In this document: in pieces, positions 1 through 7,790 of the stretch
Layout of the letters: every line of letters begins with the position of its first letter
Numbering within the stretch: position 1 is the stretch's first letter
Source of the DNA: Bdellovibrionales bacterium
GTDB lineage: Bacteria > Bdellovibrionota > Bdellovibrionia > Bdellovibrionales > UBA1609
Assembly (NCBI GenBank): GCA_013216195.1
Contig: JABSOQ010000024.1
Span: 1-35,130 of the forward strand
Direction: 5' to 3'
Length of the DNA: 35,130 nucleotides
Translations under genes and position numbers: made by a program
The notes under the pieces: model-generated
Seen by the model: only the letters and a program-made list of their open reading frames with translations
What the model was told of the DNA's origin: nothing
Databases searched by the model: none

Positions 1-604
1 AATTGATCTCAACAAAGGGTCGAGCAGCTCTAGGGCTGAGATAGTGAATGTTTTGCGCTACCAATTCTTTACCCGTACCGTTTGAACCTTGAATCAGAAC
101 CCACGACTCAGTTGGTGCCACACGAGAAATCATCTGCTTTAACTTTTTCATAGGATCACTGTCACCGATAAGCGCAATGTTCTTACGAAGCTTGTTCAAA
201 AGAGCGTTCTTCTCGTAATTCGCTTTTTGAAAAGACATGATGTTCGATATCAAAATCGAAATCTTGTCCATTGAGAGTGGCTTTTCGACAAAATCCCAAG
301 CACCTAGCTTGACCGCTTTTACGGCTGTTTCAATTGTGCCGTGACCAGACATGATAATGAATTGAGTATTCGGGTACTGAGCTTTCGCTTTTTGCAGAAC
401 CTGAAGACCATCTAAATCGCCAGGCATCCAAATATCTAGCAGAACAATCTGAGGTTTGAACTCAGCGAGAGCCGCAAGCCCTGACACTCCGTCGGCTGCA
501 GAACTCGTAACAAACCCATCATCACCTAAAGAGGCCTCGAGAATATCTCGGATTGCTTTTTCATCATCTATTATCAAGACTCTGACTTCGCTCACTCCGC
601 TCAT
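1..604 (-). CDS. ntrX: NtrX-type sigma-54 response regulator, C-terminal part outside window
   Basis: The reading frame starts at the ATG complementary to 602-604 and overlaps the stop of the kinase gene upstream (ATGA), then runs off the window at base 1, so about 201 residues are visible. Residues 1-125 form a receiver domain: an acidic DDE near residue 14, the phospho-acceptor stretch VLLDIWMPGD, a SGHG-type switch motif and the conserved lysine in VEKPL. The AAA+ domain begins after it with Walker A GSNGTGKE (the usual second residue E is replaced by N). The family activates RNA polymerase carrying sigma-54, normally after phosphorylation by NtrY. The direct overlap with an NtrY-like kinase supports that pairing. 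The GAFTGA loop and helix-turn-helix lie outside the window and could not be checked. Confidence 0.9.
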   Translation of the reverse strand, partial: MSGVSEVRVLIIDDEKAIRDILEASLGDDGFVTSSAADGVSGLAALAEFKPQIVLLDIWMPGDLDGLQVLQKAKAQYPNTQFIIMSGHGTIETAVKAVKLGAWDFVEKPLSMDKISILISNIMSFQKANYEKNALLNKLRKNIALIGDSDPMKKLKQMISRVAPTESWVLIQGSNGTGKELVAQNIHYLSPRAARPFVEIN

Positions 605-2865
605 ACTTGTGACTCCTTTTCCTCGAAAGCAATAGCGCTTTCTGACTTCGTCATCGACTGTGCCTTCACTGGCAACTCAACTATCATCTTTGTCCCACCT
701 GGCTCATTTGCAAATGCTCGAATAAAGCCATTGTGGTCTTCAATCGTGCGCTTCACAATTGCCAACCCTAAACCGGTACCTGAATCTTTCGTTGTGACAT
801 AGGGTTCGAATATACGATCTCTCAAGCGTGCTGAGATACCAGGCCCGTTGTCGGCAACAGTTATCCTGGCAATTTTCAAAACCGTATCATACTGGATAGA
901 GATGTCCACTCTCCCCTTGTTTCCTTTGGGCAGAGCAAATAGCGCATTGTCCACCAGGTTCGTTATGACCCTCTTCATATTGTCGGGATCAAACATAAAT
1001 ACTGGCAAACTCTCATCTTTTTCAAAATGAATGCGTTTGGCGTTCGGCCCAGCTTTGTACAGCTTTATTGAATCTTCGACACAAGAGTTCAAATCTGAAG
1101 GAACTGGGTTTGATTTGGGTAATCTGGCAAAATGACTGAACTCATTGACCAGCACTTTCATATTGTCGACCTGATCAATAATCATATCGGTACACTCTTG
1201 AAAAGCAGGGTCATTCACTTGCCCACCAAACTTCTTACGCAGCCTCTGTGCAGCCAAGCGAATTGGCGTGAGTGGGTTTTTGATTTCGTGAGCAATACGC
1301 CGAGCGACCTCAGTCCAAGCGGCAGCTCGTTGCGCTGTAACCACATGGGTAAGGTCATCGAAGACCAACACCTTACCGACATCGTTTCCTTTGTCGTCAT
1401 AAAGAACTGACAGAGTCATTTGCAACGGAACATTGCGCCCATTGACCGTTACATGAACCTCTTTTTTCAGGCTTTCGGCCTTGAAGGTTCTAAGTGAAAT
1501 CATCAAATCTTCAAAAACCGAGTAGTAGTCCTGAGACAAGATTTCTTTAGCTCGCTTGCCCACATATCTAACGGGATCAATTTCTAGCAGATTTGCGGCA
1601 TAGCGGTTCACCATTGTGATCCGACCCGCTCTATCGACCGAGACCACTCCTGTCATGATGTTAGAAAGTACCACCTCGACATAGCGGCTGTATTCGTCGA
1701 GCTGGTTGAGTGTCTGTTTCAAGTCTGCATTCGCCTTGCTCGCCGATTCTTCTGAAGCTTTTAGATCTGAGGTCATGCTGTTGAAGTGAGTAACAAGCTG
1801 GTTGATCTCAGCAGAGCCTGATTGAATCGCCACTTTTTGATAGTCTTTTCTTGCAACTCTATCGGCGGCTTCTCCAAGCTCAAGTAGAGGCACTGAGAAC
1901 TGTTTGGCCAAATAGAAACCAAACCAAGTCGCACCTAACAAAATCACAAGTGCCATCAAGGTCAAAATGATTAGGTAAATGGCTTTAATCGGATACTCGA
2001 GAGGGTTCGTGTCTCGAAAGTCTTCATAGGCAGTAGAGATGTCATTTATCTTCGTCAATAGAGACAGCGGAATAAAACTCGATACCACTATCGCCCCGCC
2101 AGACTTTGGCACCGGAACCACAACTCTGACCAAGTTACCCTTTGCAAACTGATGAACAAAACTAGTCTCTGCCTGTTGGGCAATACCCTTCTGCAAGACC
2201 TCAAGCGAGACTCTCGGCACCACAGGGATCGACTCATCTGGTGAAAGACTCATGACTCTCTCAGAAAAAAGGTCAGGGTAGTACTCGACGCTATCAAGGG
2301 CATAAAGTGATCGGAACTCATTGAGCTGGTCCTGCAGATCTTTTTCTTCAAAAGTGCTGACCTGATTTCTGATCTGTTGAGCGAAGTGAAAGTTCTTTCG
2401 CTTCGCCGTTTTAGAAAAGGCACTTGTCACCTCAAGTGAGCTTTCTAAAACGCCTGCCATTTTGGCAGAAAACCACTTATCGAAACTGTTGTTAATGTAG
2501 AAGACAGATACGATAAACATCAGACCGGTAGGAATAACACTGAAAGACACAAAAGCTGCGATCAGCTTAGACTTCAAGGTGCTACCAATAATTCGGCCCT
2601 GTCTCTCCGCGAAGACCTTTACGACATTGCGAAAGATCATGAAGATCAAAAGCAAAAAGACAATGATGTTAAAATTAACTAAACCGAGAAAAAAGATGGA
2701 GTGGACGAAGGGCAGCGAATGACTGATGTCGAACAGTCTAAATTCTATGAAAAGAAGGGCTAAAAACAGGAATGAAAGCAGAAAAACGAGCAAAAGCTCG
2801 TTTCTCCGCTTAGTCCGTTCTTCTGGCTCAAGACCAGATGTTAACCGACGCAATAAATCTCCCAT
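601..2865 (-). CDS. ntrY: NtrY-like membrane sensor histidine kinase
   Basis: A 754-residue protein with the NtrY layout. It has hydrophobic segments near residues 24-42, 52-77 and 100-122, a periplasmic-type loop, another membrane segment near 293-317, a HAMP linker, a PAS domain (about 395-500), and a HisKA domain whose phospho-acceptor is His526 in ARRIAHEIKNPLTPI. The HATPase domain shows NLVDNALFAL, DNGPGIS and GTGLGLAIVKR. It would phosphorylate the overlapping NtrX product, a pair linked in other bacteria to nitrogen, redox or envelope signals. It is preceded by a 79-residue unknown gene ending 17 bases upstream and probably belongs to the transcript that starts at ribE. No strong Shine-Dalgarno is visible at the start, so a slightly different start is possible. 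Confidence 0.92.
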   Translation of the reverse strand: MGDLLRRLTSGLEPEERTKRRNELLLVFLLSFLFLALLFIEFRLFDISHSLPFVHSIFFLGLVNFNIIVFLLLIFMIFRNVVKVFAERQGRIIGSTLKSKLIAAFVSFSVIPTGLMFIVSVFYINNSFDKWFSAKMAGVLESSLEVTSAFSKTAKRKNFHFAQQIRNQVSTFEEKDLQDQLNEFRSLYALDSVEYYPDLFSERVMSLSPDESIPVVPRVSLEVLQKGIAQQAETSFVHQFAKGNLVRVVVPVPKSGGAIVVSSFIPLSLLTKINDISTAYEDFRDTNPLEYPIKAIYLIILTLMALVILLGATWFGFYLAKQFSVPLLELGEAADRVARKDYQKVAIQSGSAEINQLVTHFNSMTSDLKASEESASKANADLKQTLNQLDEYSRYVEVVLSNIMTGVVSVDRAGRITMVNRYAANLLEIDPVRYVGKRAKEILSQDYYSVFEDLMISLRTFKAESLKKEVHVTVNGRNVPLQMTLSVLYDDKGNDVGKVLVFDDLTHVVTAQRAAAWTEVARRIAHEIKNPLTPIRLAAQRLRKKFGGQVNDPAFQECTDMIIDQVDNMKVLVNEFSHFARLPKSNPVPSDLNSCVEDSIKLYKAGPNAKRIHFEKDESLPVFMFDPDNMKRVITNLVDNALFALPKGNKGRVDISIQYDTVLKIARITVADNGPGISARLRDRIFEPYVTTKDSGTGLGLAIVKRTIEDHNGFIRAFANEPGGTKMIVELPVKAQSMTKSESAIAFEEKESQV

Positions 2866-2882
2866 CGTTCAAAAGCGTATAC

Positions 2883-3122
2883 TTACTGAACTGATTGGTA
2901 CATGGCCTTTCCAACTTGGAACGCTGGGCCACCACGCTTGATCAGCTCAAGGCAAATCGCGCGAGCTTCTTCTCTGTTTAATCGACTCTGCTCTCTGTCG
3001 ATTCCAGTTGATACAGCAGCTGATTGAAGTACGAGCTTCGCGTTGTAGTCGCTCACTCTTTCGCTTAGCTTGTTGTAAAAATCGTTCATTGTGATGCTCA
3101 CGTCAGTAGAGTTGCCTTCCAT
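2883..3122 (-). CDS. Small unknown protein in rib-ntrYX operon
   Basis: A 79-residue acidic-to-neutral protein with no signal peptide and no membrane segment. It looks helical and contains the stretch LNREEARAICLELIKRGG near its end. A good Shine-Dalgarno (AAAGGAG, nine bases before the ATG) supports the start. It lies 36 bases after ribH and 17 bases before ntrY, all on the same strand. In many bacteria nusB follows ribH here, but this sequence does not resemble NusB and is too short for it. I do not recognise the family. Its place and ribosome-binding site make it a likely real gene; its role could concern either neighbour. Confidence 0.75.
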   Translation of the reverse strand: MEGNSTDVSITMNDFYNKLSERVSDYNAKLVLQSAAVSTGIDREQSRLNREEARAICLELIKRGGPAFQVGKAMYQSVQ

Positions 3123-3158
3123 ACTGAGATTCTCCTTTGGGTCTTGGGGGTTAAAAAT

Positions 3159-3635
3159 CTATAAATTCCTAATTTCTTTAAGCAATTCAATCATCTCTAA
3201 GACAACCTCGGCCGTTTCATTGCCTTTGTTGCCTTTTTCTCCCCCAGCTCGAGCATAAGCCTGCTCAGCATTCTCGGTAGTAAGCACCCCAAAGCCAACA
3301 GGCTTCTTGTATTCAATTTGAAGCTGCGTGCAGGCTCTTTCAACCGAATTGCACACGTAATCAAAATGAGCGGTATCTCCGCGAATGACGGCACCCAGGG
3401 TTACGACTCCATCTACCCCTTTATCAAGCAAGGCTTGTGCCGCAAGTGGTATCTCCACAGCCCCCGGCACGCGCACTTGGTGAATATTCTCCTCAGATAC
3501 ACCTCGTTTCACCAGCTCCTCGAGAGCACCGGCTTCAAGGGGCTCTGTCACTGGTGAGTTGAATCTTGCAGTGACGACGCCGATTTTCACGTTTTTTGCT
3601 GATTCAGCTGAAATTTGTCCCTGCATTGGCTTCAC
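3159..3635 (-). CDS. ribH: 6,7-dimethyl-8-ribityllumazine synthase
   Basis: A 158-residue protein of normal length for lumazine synthase, which condenses 5-amino-6-ribitylamino-uracil with dihydroxybutanone phosphate in riboflavin synthesis. Visible family motifs are ARFNSPVTEPL near the N-terminus, the VPGAVEIPLAAQ segment, GAVIRGDTAHFDYV with the catalytic histidine, VGFGVLTTENAEQA and the phosphate-binding RAGGEKGNKG. The start overlaps the stop of the ribB gene by four bases (ATGA), so the two are translationally coupled. It is the third riboflavin gene of the operon. I see nothing odd in it. Confidence 0.97.
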   Translation of the reverse strand: MKPMQGQISAESAKNVKIGVVTARFNSPVTEPLEAGALEELVKRGVSEENIHQVRVPGAVEIPLAAQALLDKGVDGVVTLGAVIRGDTAHFDYVCNSVERACTQLQIEYKKPVGFGVLTTENAEQAYARAGGEKGNKGNETAEVVLEMIELLKEIRNL

Positions 3636-4825
3636 TTGGTCACCTCATCACTTTTTTTTTGCAAATCTGCCGAAAGCTGATCGTCATCACCCAGTTCAAG
3701 CGGTTGAGTCGCAACAATCTCAAGCCCGTAGCCCTTTAAGCCCACACGCTTTGCGCTACTGTTGGTTAGCAGCTCAATCTTTCTAACACCAAGCTCACGA
3801 AGAATCTGAGCACCGACTCCATAGTCTTTGTGGTCAGATTTAAAGGCTTTGCCAACATCGCCAATCTGCTTATCACTTGCATCTAGCTCAGCATAAGCCT
3901 GAATGCGGTCAACCAACCTGCTGTCCATATCTTCCATTCGGAGGTACAGAATAACTCCTGACCCATTAGCATCGATTTTCTGCATAGCGGATTGAAGATG
4001 CTCACCACTTCTTGATCTCAAAGAACCAAAAACATCACCCATTACGTTCTCAGTGTGAACTCGAACCATGGTTGGCTCAGTTGGGTCAATCTCACCTTTG
4101 ATCAAAGCAATGTGCTCCCGACCATCAAGGTGATTTTTAAAAGCTCTCACTTGAAAGCCTGAACCATAACGTGAAGGCAATGTGGCTTCAGCCAGCTCTT
4201 CAACGAAAGACTCGGTTTGAATTCTGTAATTGATTAACTCTTCGATAGTTCCAATCTTTAAGCCGTGCTCTTTAGCAAACACTTGCAGATCTGGCAGCCT
4301 CGCCATAGTGCCATCAGGGTTCATAATTTCACAGATCACGGCGGCAGGGTTCAAGCCGGCCAATCTTGCCAAATCAACTGATGCCTCAGTGTGCCCAGCT
4401 CGCTTTAACACTCCACCTTCTTGAGCCTGAATCGGAAAGATATGCCCTGGCACAATGACATCGCCAGCAGAGGCATTTGGGCTGGCCGCAACCTTAATCG
4501 TAAGAGCTCTATCAGCAGCTGAAATTCCCGTTGTTACACCTTGAGCAGCTTCGATACTGACAGTGAAAGCGGTTTTGTTGGGAGAGTGATTGGTATCGTT
4601 GTTCACCATCAGCGGAATACCCAGCTTGCTGATCTGCTGCTCAGTCATGGCCAAGCAAACAAGGCCTCGGGCCTCAGTCACCATAAAATTCACTGATTGG
4701 GGTGTGATGTAGTCGGCGGCAATGATGAGATCGCCCTCATTCTCGCGATCTTCGTCATCGATCAGGATGACCATCTTACCCTGCTTGATATCTTCGATAA
4801 TCTCTTCAACAGTGTTAAACGACAA
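3632..4825 (-). CDS. ribB: DHBP synthase with degenerate GTP cyclohydrolase II-like domain
   Basis: A 397-residue RibBA-type fusion. Residues 1-200 are a complete dihydroxybutanone phosphate synthase (DDEDRENEGDL, RAGHTEASVDLARLAGL), which makes the four-carbon precursor of lumazine. The second half aligns with GTP cyclohydrolase II but has lost its zinc site: the three expected cysteines are Asn260, Ser271 and Ser273 in RVHTEN..GSLRSRSGE. The catalytic EGRxIGL loop reads MEDMDSRL. This matches the described 'RibBX' variant of Proteobacteria, in which the second domain is not a cyclohydrolase, so the bifunctional label would be wrong. A TTG start is chosen because it follows AAAGGGAAG and gives the usual distance to the DDEDRENEGD motif. 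A separate ribA is expected elsewhere in the genome. Confidence 0.93.
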   Translation of the reverse strand: MSFNTVEEIIEDIKQGKMVILIDDEDRENEGDLIIAADYITPQSVNFMVTEARGLVCLAMTEQQISKLGIPLMVNNDTNHSPNKTAFTVSIEAAQGVTTGISAADRALTIKVAASPNASAGDVIVPGHIFPIQAQEGGVLKRAGHTEASVDLARLAGLNPAAVICEIMNPDGTMARLPDLQVFAKEHGLKIGTIEELINYRIQTESFVEELAEATLPSRYGSGFQVRAFKNHLDGREHIALIKGEIDPTEPTMVRVHTENVMGDVFGSLRSRSGEHLQSAMQKIDANGSGVILYLRMEDMDSRLVDRIQAYAELDASDKQIGDVGKAFKSDHKDYGVGAQILRELGVRKIELLTNSSAKRVGLKGYGLEIVATQPLELGDDDQLSADLQKKSDEVTK

Positions 4826-4853
4826 TGGTCTTCCCTTTCGTTGTGGCTGAAAT

Positions 4854-5474
4854 CTAGCTTTTCAACTGCCCTAGTAAATCGGGGTTCGTCTCTAAAAACC
4901 GCCTCAAGGCTCTCGCCATTGTGTCGGCCTCCAAAGTCACGCCATCGCCGGGTTTCAGCTCACCCAGGTTTGTACGCTTCAGGGTCTCAGGAATCAAGCA
5001 AACCTCACAAGTTTCTGGAGTGATTTCATTTACTGTAAGACTCACTCCATTGATCGTGACACTGCCCTTTTTCCAAATCATGGGCCTTAAGACCTCAGGG
5101 TACTTAACTTCTAAAAACCAAGAGCCGTCTACCTCCTCAGATCGAACCACTGCGCCCATGGCATCTACGTGACCTGCAACCATGTGCCCGTGAACCCTAT
5201 CACCAACCCGAAGAGAGCGCTCAAGGTTAAACAAGCCTGATTGCATGGAATCAGTTGTCCAACCCGTGACCTTCAAAGTTTCAGCAGCCAGGGCAAACTG
5301 AATTTCAGAATCTGTAAACTCCTCGACAGTGAGGCAAACCCCATTAAAGGCAATACTGTCACCTGTCTTGAGATCATCAAAATCGGCTGGCTTCTGCACT
5401 CTTATTTGCAAAATCGAGCCCGTTTGAGAGAGCGAATTGATACGAGTTGTGGCTTCTACGATACCTGAAAACAT
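4854..5474 (-). CDS. ribE: Riboflavin synthase, alpha subunit
   Basis: A 206-residue protein made of two similar lumazine-binding halves, as in all riboflavin synthases. The first starts MFSGIVEA and contains FNGVCLTVEEF; the second contains GHVDAMGAV and INGVSLTVNEI. It dismutates two lumazines to riboflavin. The ATG at 5474 is preferred over a GTG at 5495 because the family begins with M-F-[ST]-G-I. It is the first gene of the minus-strand operon ribE-ribB-ribH-small ORF-ntrY-ntrX; no ribD is present in the window. The 130 bases upstream are shared with the divergent operon at 5605. I see no FMN riboswitch there. Confidence 0.96.
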   Translation of the reverse strand: MFSGIVEATTRINSLSQTGSILQIRVQKPADFDDLKTGDSIAFNGVCLTVEEFTDSEIQFALAAETLKVTGWTTDSMQSGLFNLERSLRVGDRVHGHMVAGHVDAMGAVVRSEEVDGSWFLEVKYPEVLRPMIWKKGSVTINGVSLTVNEITPETCEVCLIPETLKRTNLGELKPGDGVTLEADTMARALRRFLETNPDLLGQLKS

Positions 5475-5576
5475 GGCGTAAGTGTGCCAGATCACCGAAG
5501 AATGTCACTTCTGTGTGCCAATATTTGAAAACATAACAGTGTCGTCTAACGTAGAGCAAGAAAGAACGGTGAGAGA

Positions 5577-5592
5577 GGGCACGTGACTTGCT
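5577..5592 (+). promoter_or_regulatory. Sigma-54 (-24/-12) promoter of the secreted-protein operon
   Basis: The element GGGCACGTGACTTGCT differs from the sigma-54 consensus TGGCACRNNNNTTGCW only at the first base, and GG and GC have the required spacing. The C of the -12 GC is at 5591, so transcription should start near 5603. The ATG of the first gene is at 5605, giving a leader of about two bases and no Shine-Dalgarno sequence. The octamer GTGTGCCA occurs twice upstream (5482-5489 and 5513-5520, 31 bases apart) and could be an activator site, but that is only a guess. Confidence 0.7.
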
Positions 5593-5604
5593 CATGTTAG
5601 CCCT

Positions 5605-6687
5605 ATGGGCTCACGATTTTATGGCAATATCAAAAATCTCACAGGCATGGCGGCTATAGCTTTGCTGAGCTCGAGCACAGCTCTCGCTTCACCATTCGAT
5701 TTTCACTGGCCAAGTGTTTTACAGCGTAGCTGTGACTCTCAAATGTTGCCTGCCAGCTCGAAGGGCTACCGTGTGGCCACAGCCCCTGTGGTTCCGATGA
5801 TTTCAGCCGCTGAAGAGTTCTTGATTCAGCAAGAACAGCTGATTGATGGGCAAAAGGTTGAATTTCTGTTTCATGGCCGCCTCGAGCTGGATGGCCGCCT
5901 TACACTTGATTTTGAACTAGTTGATCACGCAAAGCAAATTAGGAGCAGCATACGGGGGCTAGAAGCATTTGCTGAGATGATGGAGCACCTTGGCTCCGAT
6001 AGAATGGTCTACGTGCAAAGCGACTGGAGCAGCGCAAGCAACAACCATGCGAGCTTTATCAACAACGTTATCGGAGGAGCCTCACCACAACAAGCAGCCC
6101 TTTCAACTTGGACGGCAAGGCAGCTACAAAACTATGGTTTTGATAGTGTCGAAAAGATCTGGTTCGAGCCGAAATCTACAGAGAAAATCAGAGAAATACT
6201 AGATGGAGTTCGAGAGGCTTCGCTTGATGATTTTACTGTGAACGTGATTTTCACAAGGAGCAGTCAGAGGGAGACTCAGCTCAATGGACCACTTGCAGAG
6301 TTATGGAGCTCAGACGGCAGTAGAGTCTGGCTGGTTGATTTGGTGTTTGGCTATAGACTTGGATTGGGCTTCGCAGAAAACCATATTGAGATTCTCGACG
6401 CGAGCCAGGTTACAGGTCAGCACGGCTCAAATCAGTCTCTGCTCGATTTGCAAAAAATTATTGATCAAATCAATGCTTACCTCTCGAGCCCTGGGCGGCC
6501 AGCAAGCCTGTCGGTAGGAGTTAGCCGAGATCTTTACAAAGCTCTCAGCACATTGAGGCCTTTTGGCCCACAAACAAAACTTGGAGACTTTCAACTCTCT
6601 TTGCTTGGCAAAATCTTGGCCAAGTACAATATGCTAGCCGATTCGGTATCAAGCTCTGGACGAGACTACGAGGTGATCTTTCGATGA
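5605..6687 (+). CDS. Exported protein of unknown function, paralogue of the gene at 7787
   Basis: A 360-residue protein with an N-terminal signal-like segment (hydrophobic part near residues 15-29, ending TALASP). The middle (about 108-185) matches the third gene of this operon: VDH..K.RS.IRG.EA, HLG.DR, W..AS.NH.SF and AA..TWT....L..GF..V. A second shared block lies further on (PL..W.S.G...WL.D..FGY.LGL.F). The block with tryptophan, NH.SF and TWT resembles, from memory, a domain found at the C-termini of polymorphic toxins; I cannot name it and have not searched for it. There is no Shine-Dalgarno, and the sigma-54 promoter at 5577-5592 ends so close to the ATG that the mRNA should be nearly leaderless. 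Its stop overlaps the next start (ATGA). Confidence 0.85.
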   Translation: MGSRFYGNIKNLTGMAAIALLSSSTALASPFDFHWPSVLQRSCDSQMLPASSKGYRVATAPVVPMISAAEEFLIQQEQLIDGQKVEFLFHGRLELDGRLTLDFELVDHAKQIRSSIRGLEAFAEMMEHLGSDRMVYVQSDWSSASNNHASFINNVIGGASPQQAALSTWTARQLQNYGFDSVEKIWFEPKSTEKIREILDGVREASLDDFTVNVIFTRSSQRETQLNGPLAELWSSDGSRVWLVDLVFGYRLGLGFAENHIEILDASQVTGQHGSNQSLLDLQKIIDQINAYLSSPGRPASLSVGVSRDLYKALSTLRPFGPQTKLGDFQLSLLGKILAKYNMLADSVSSSGRDYEVIFR

Positions 6688-7790
6688 AGATTGCAGTCTC
6701 AATATTGCTGACATCCTTGATTATGCCAAGCCAATCTGGCTTGGCCGAAGGGCTCAATGGTTCCGAATGGACCTTTACAAATGATCGCATGTTGAATGCT
6801 GAAAACACCAACAACATGCAAGCCTATCAGATTGAGGTGATCGCTAAGTGGCTACAGAGAATTGCAGCCCAATGTGCAAGTTGCTCTGTCAATCTTGATA
6901 AAAGTGAATTCACTCTTGAAGGCGATTTGACGCTGAACGTGTTTCCCGACAACCGAGTGCTTGAATGGAACATAACCGCAGCCACTTCAACGCGACTTCG
7001 AAGCTACGAAGAGCTTTTACAGAGGCTAATCTGGGACACAGCTAAAGGGCTCGGCCTTTCACCTCACGAGCGAATCGGAGGTGGCCATATCACACTCGAT
7101 TCTGCAACACACTTCGCTGGCGACGAATTGCTCGAGCGCAACTTTTTGGCTGACACCCTCAACCACCCTGAGCTTTCGATAGGCGGGCTAGGCCTCGTCA
7201 ATGGTGGTGCAAAGCCCGCAGCCGTTCTTGAGCCACATATTCTTGAGGCGATAGCTGCTGAATTTAGCAAGTTCGATGAGGGCCTGATCGACATCCATAA
7301 ACTGAGAGACAACATCGACACTCACTATGCCCATTCTGAGGTCGCATTTAGTGGTAACAAAAATCATGCGATGAACTTGGTGCGCCGAGGTCGCACAGAG
7401 TTGAGAGCTATCAAACCGCAAACTAGCATGAGGCAATATCTAGCCATTCTTGATCTGATCGAAGGGCGGATCGCCTATCTCAAGAAGTTTCGGCAGCCCA
7501 TACCTCTTCAGGTGCCAGACTATCGGAGCCTGTACAGGTTTCACCGCGACGAAGATTTCAAAATGATTATTGAAAACAAGGTACCCGCACAGCTCATCGT
7601 AAATGTGTTCGCACGCTACGTGATTGAATCTGGTCAAGACTGGAATGATTTTAGAAATGACCTGGCTGACCCTAGATTGATTGGTCTTCGACCCCAGGGC
7701 TTTGTTGGCTCACTGTCAGCGAGTCGTAAGCAACTGCTGTGCCCTGCCATTTTGACCGAGCCGACAAGGCGAGGTGTAGTGCAGCAATGA
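6684..7790 (+). CDS. Exported protein of unknown function, middle gene of operon
   Basis: A 368-residue protein with a signal peptide (hydrophobic residues 4-20, cleavage probably after GLAE). It is unrelated in sequence to its two neighbours. A central motif IGGGHITLD, followed by ELLERNFLADTLNHPEL and GLGLVNGGAKPAA, faintly recalls amidoligase/glutamate-cysteine-ligase-like proteins, which often carry a GxGH motif. This is weak and I do not assign a reaction. A CxxC pair (CASC) lies near residue 71. Both ends overlap the neighbouring genes by four bases (ATGA), so all three proteins are probably made together. The origin of the family and any partner in the cell envelope are unknown. Confidence 0.85.
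   Translation: MKIAVSILLTSLIMPSQSGLAEGLNGSEWTFTNDRMLNAENTNNMQAYQIEVIAKWLQRIAAQCASCSVNLDKSEFTLEGDLTLNVFPDNRVLEWNITAATSTRLRSYEELLQRLIWDTAKGLGLSPHERIGGGHITLDSATHFAGDELLERNFLADTLNHPELSIGGLGLVNGGAKPAAVLEPHILEAIAAEFSKFDEGLIDIHKLRDNIDTHYAHSEVAFSGNKNHAMNLVRRGRTELRAIKPQTSMRQYLAILDLIEGRIAYLKKFRQPIPLQVPDYRSLYRFHRDEDFKMIIENKVPAQLIVNVFARYVIESGQDWNDFRNDLADPRLIGLRPQGFVGSLSASRKQLLCPAILTEPTRRGVVQQ

Noticed and set aside
3632-4200. GTP cyclohydrolase II activity for the second half of the ribB product
   Set aside because: The zinc cysteines and the EGRxIGL catalytic loop are missing, so the bifunctional label is not supported.
5475-5495. An upstream GTG start for ribE
   Set aside because: The family starts at MF[ST]G; the seven extra residues match nothing, and the GTG has no better ribosome-binding site.
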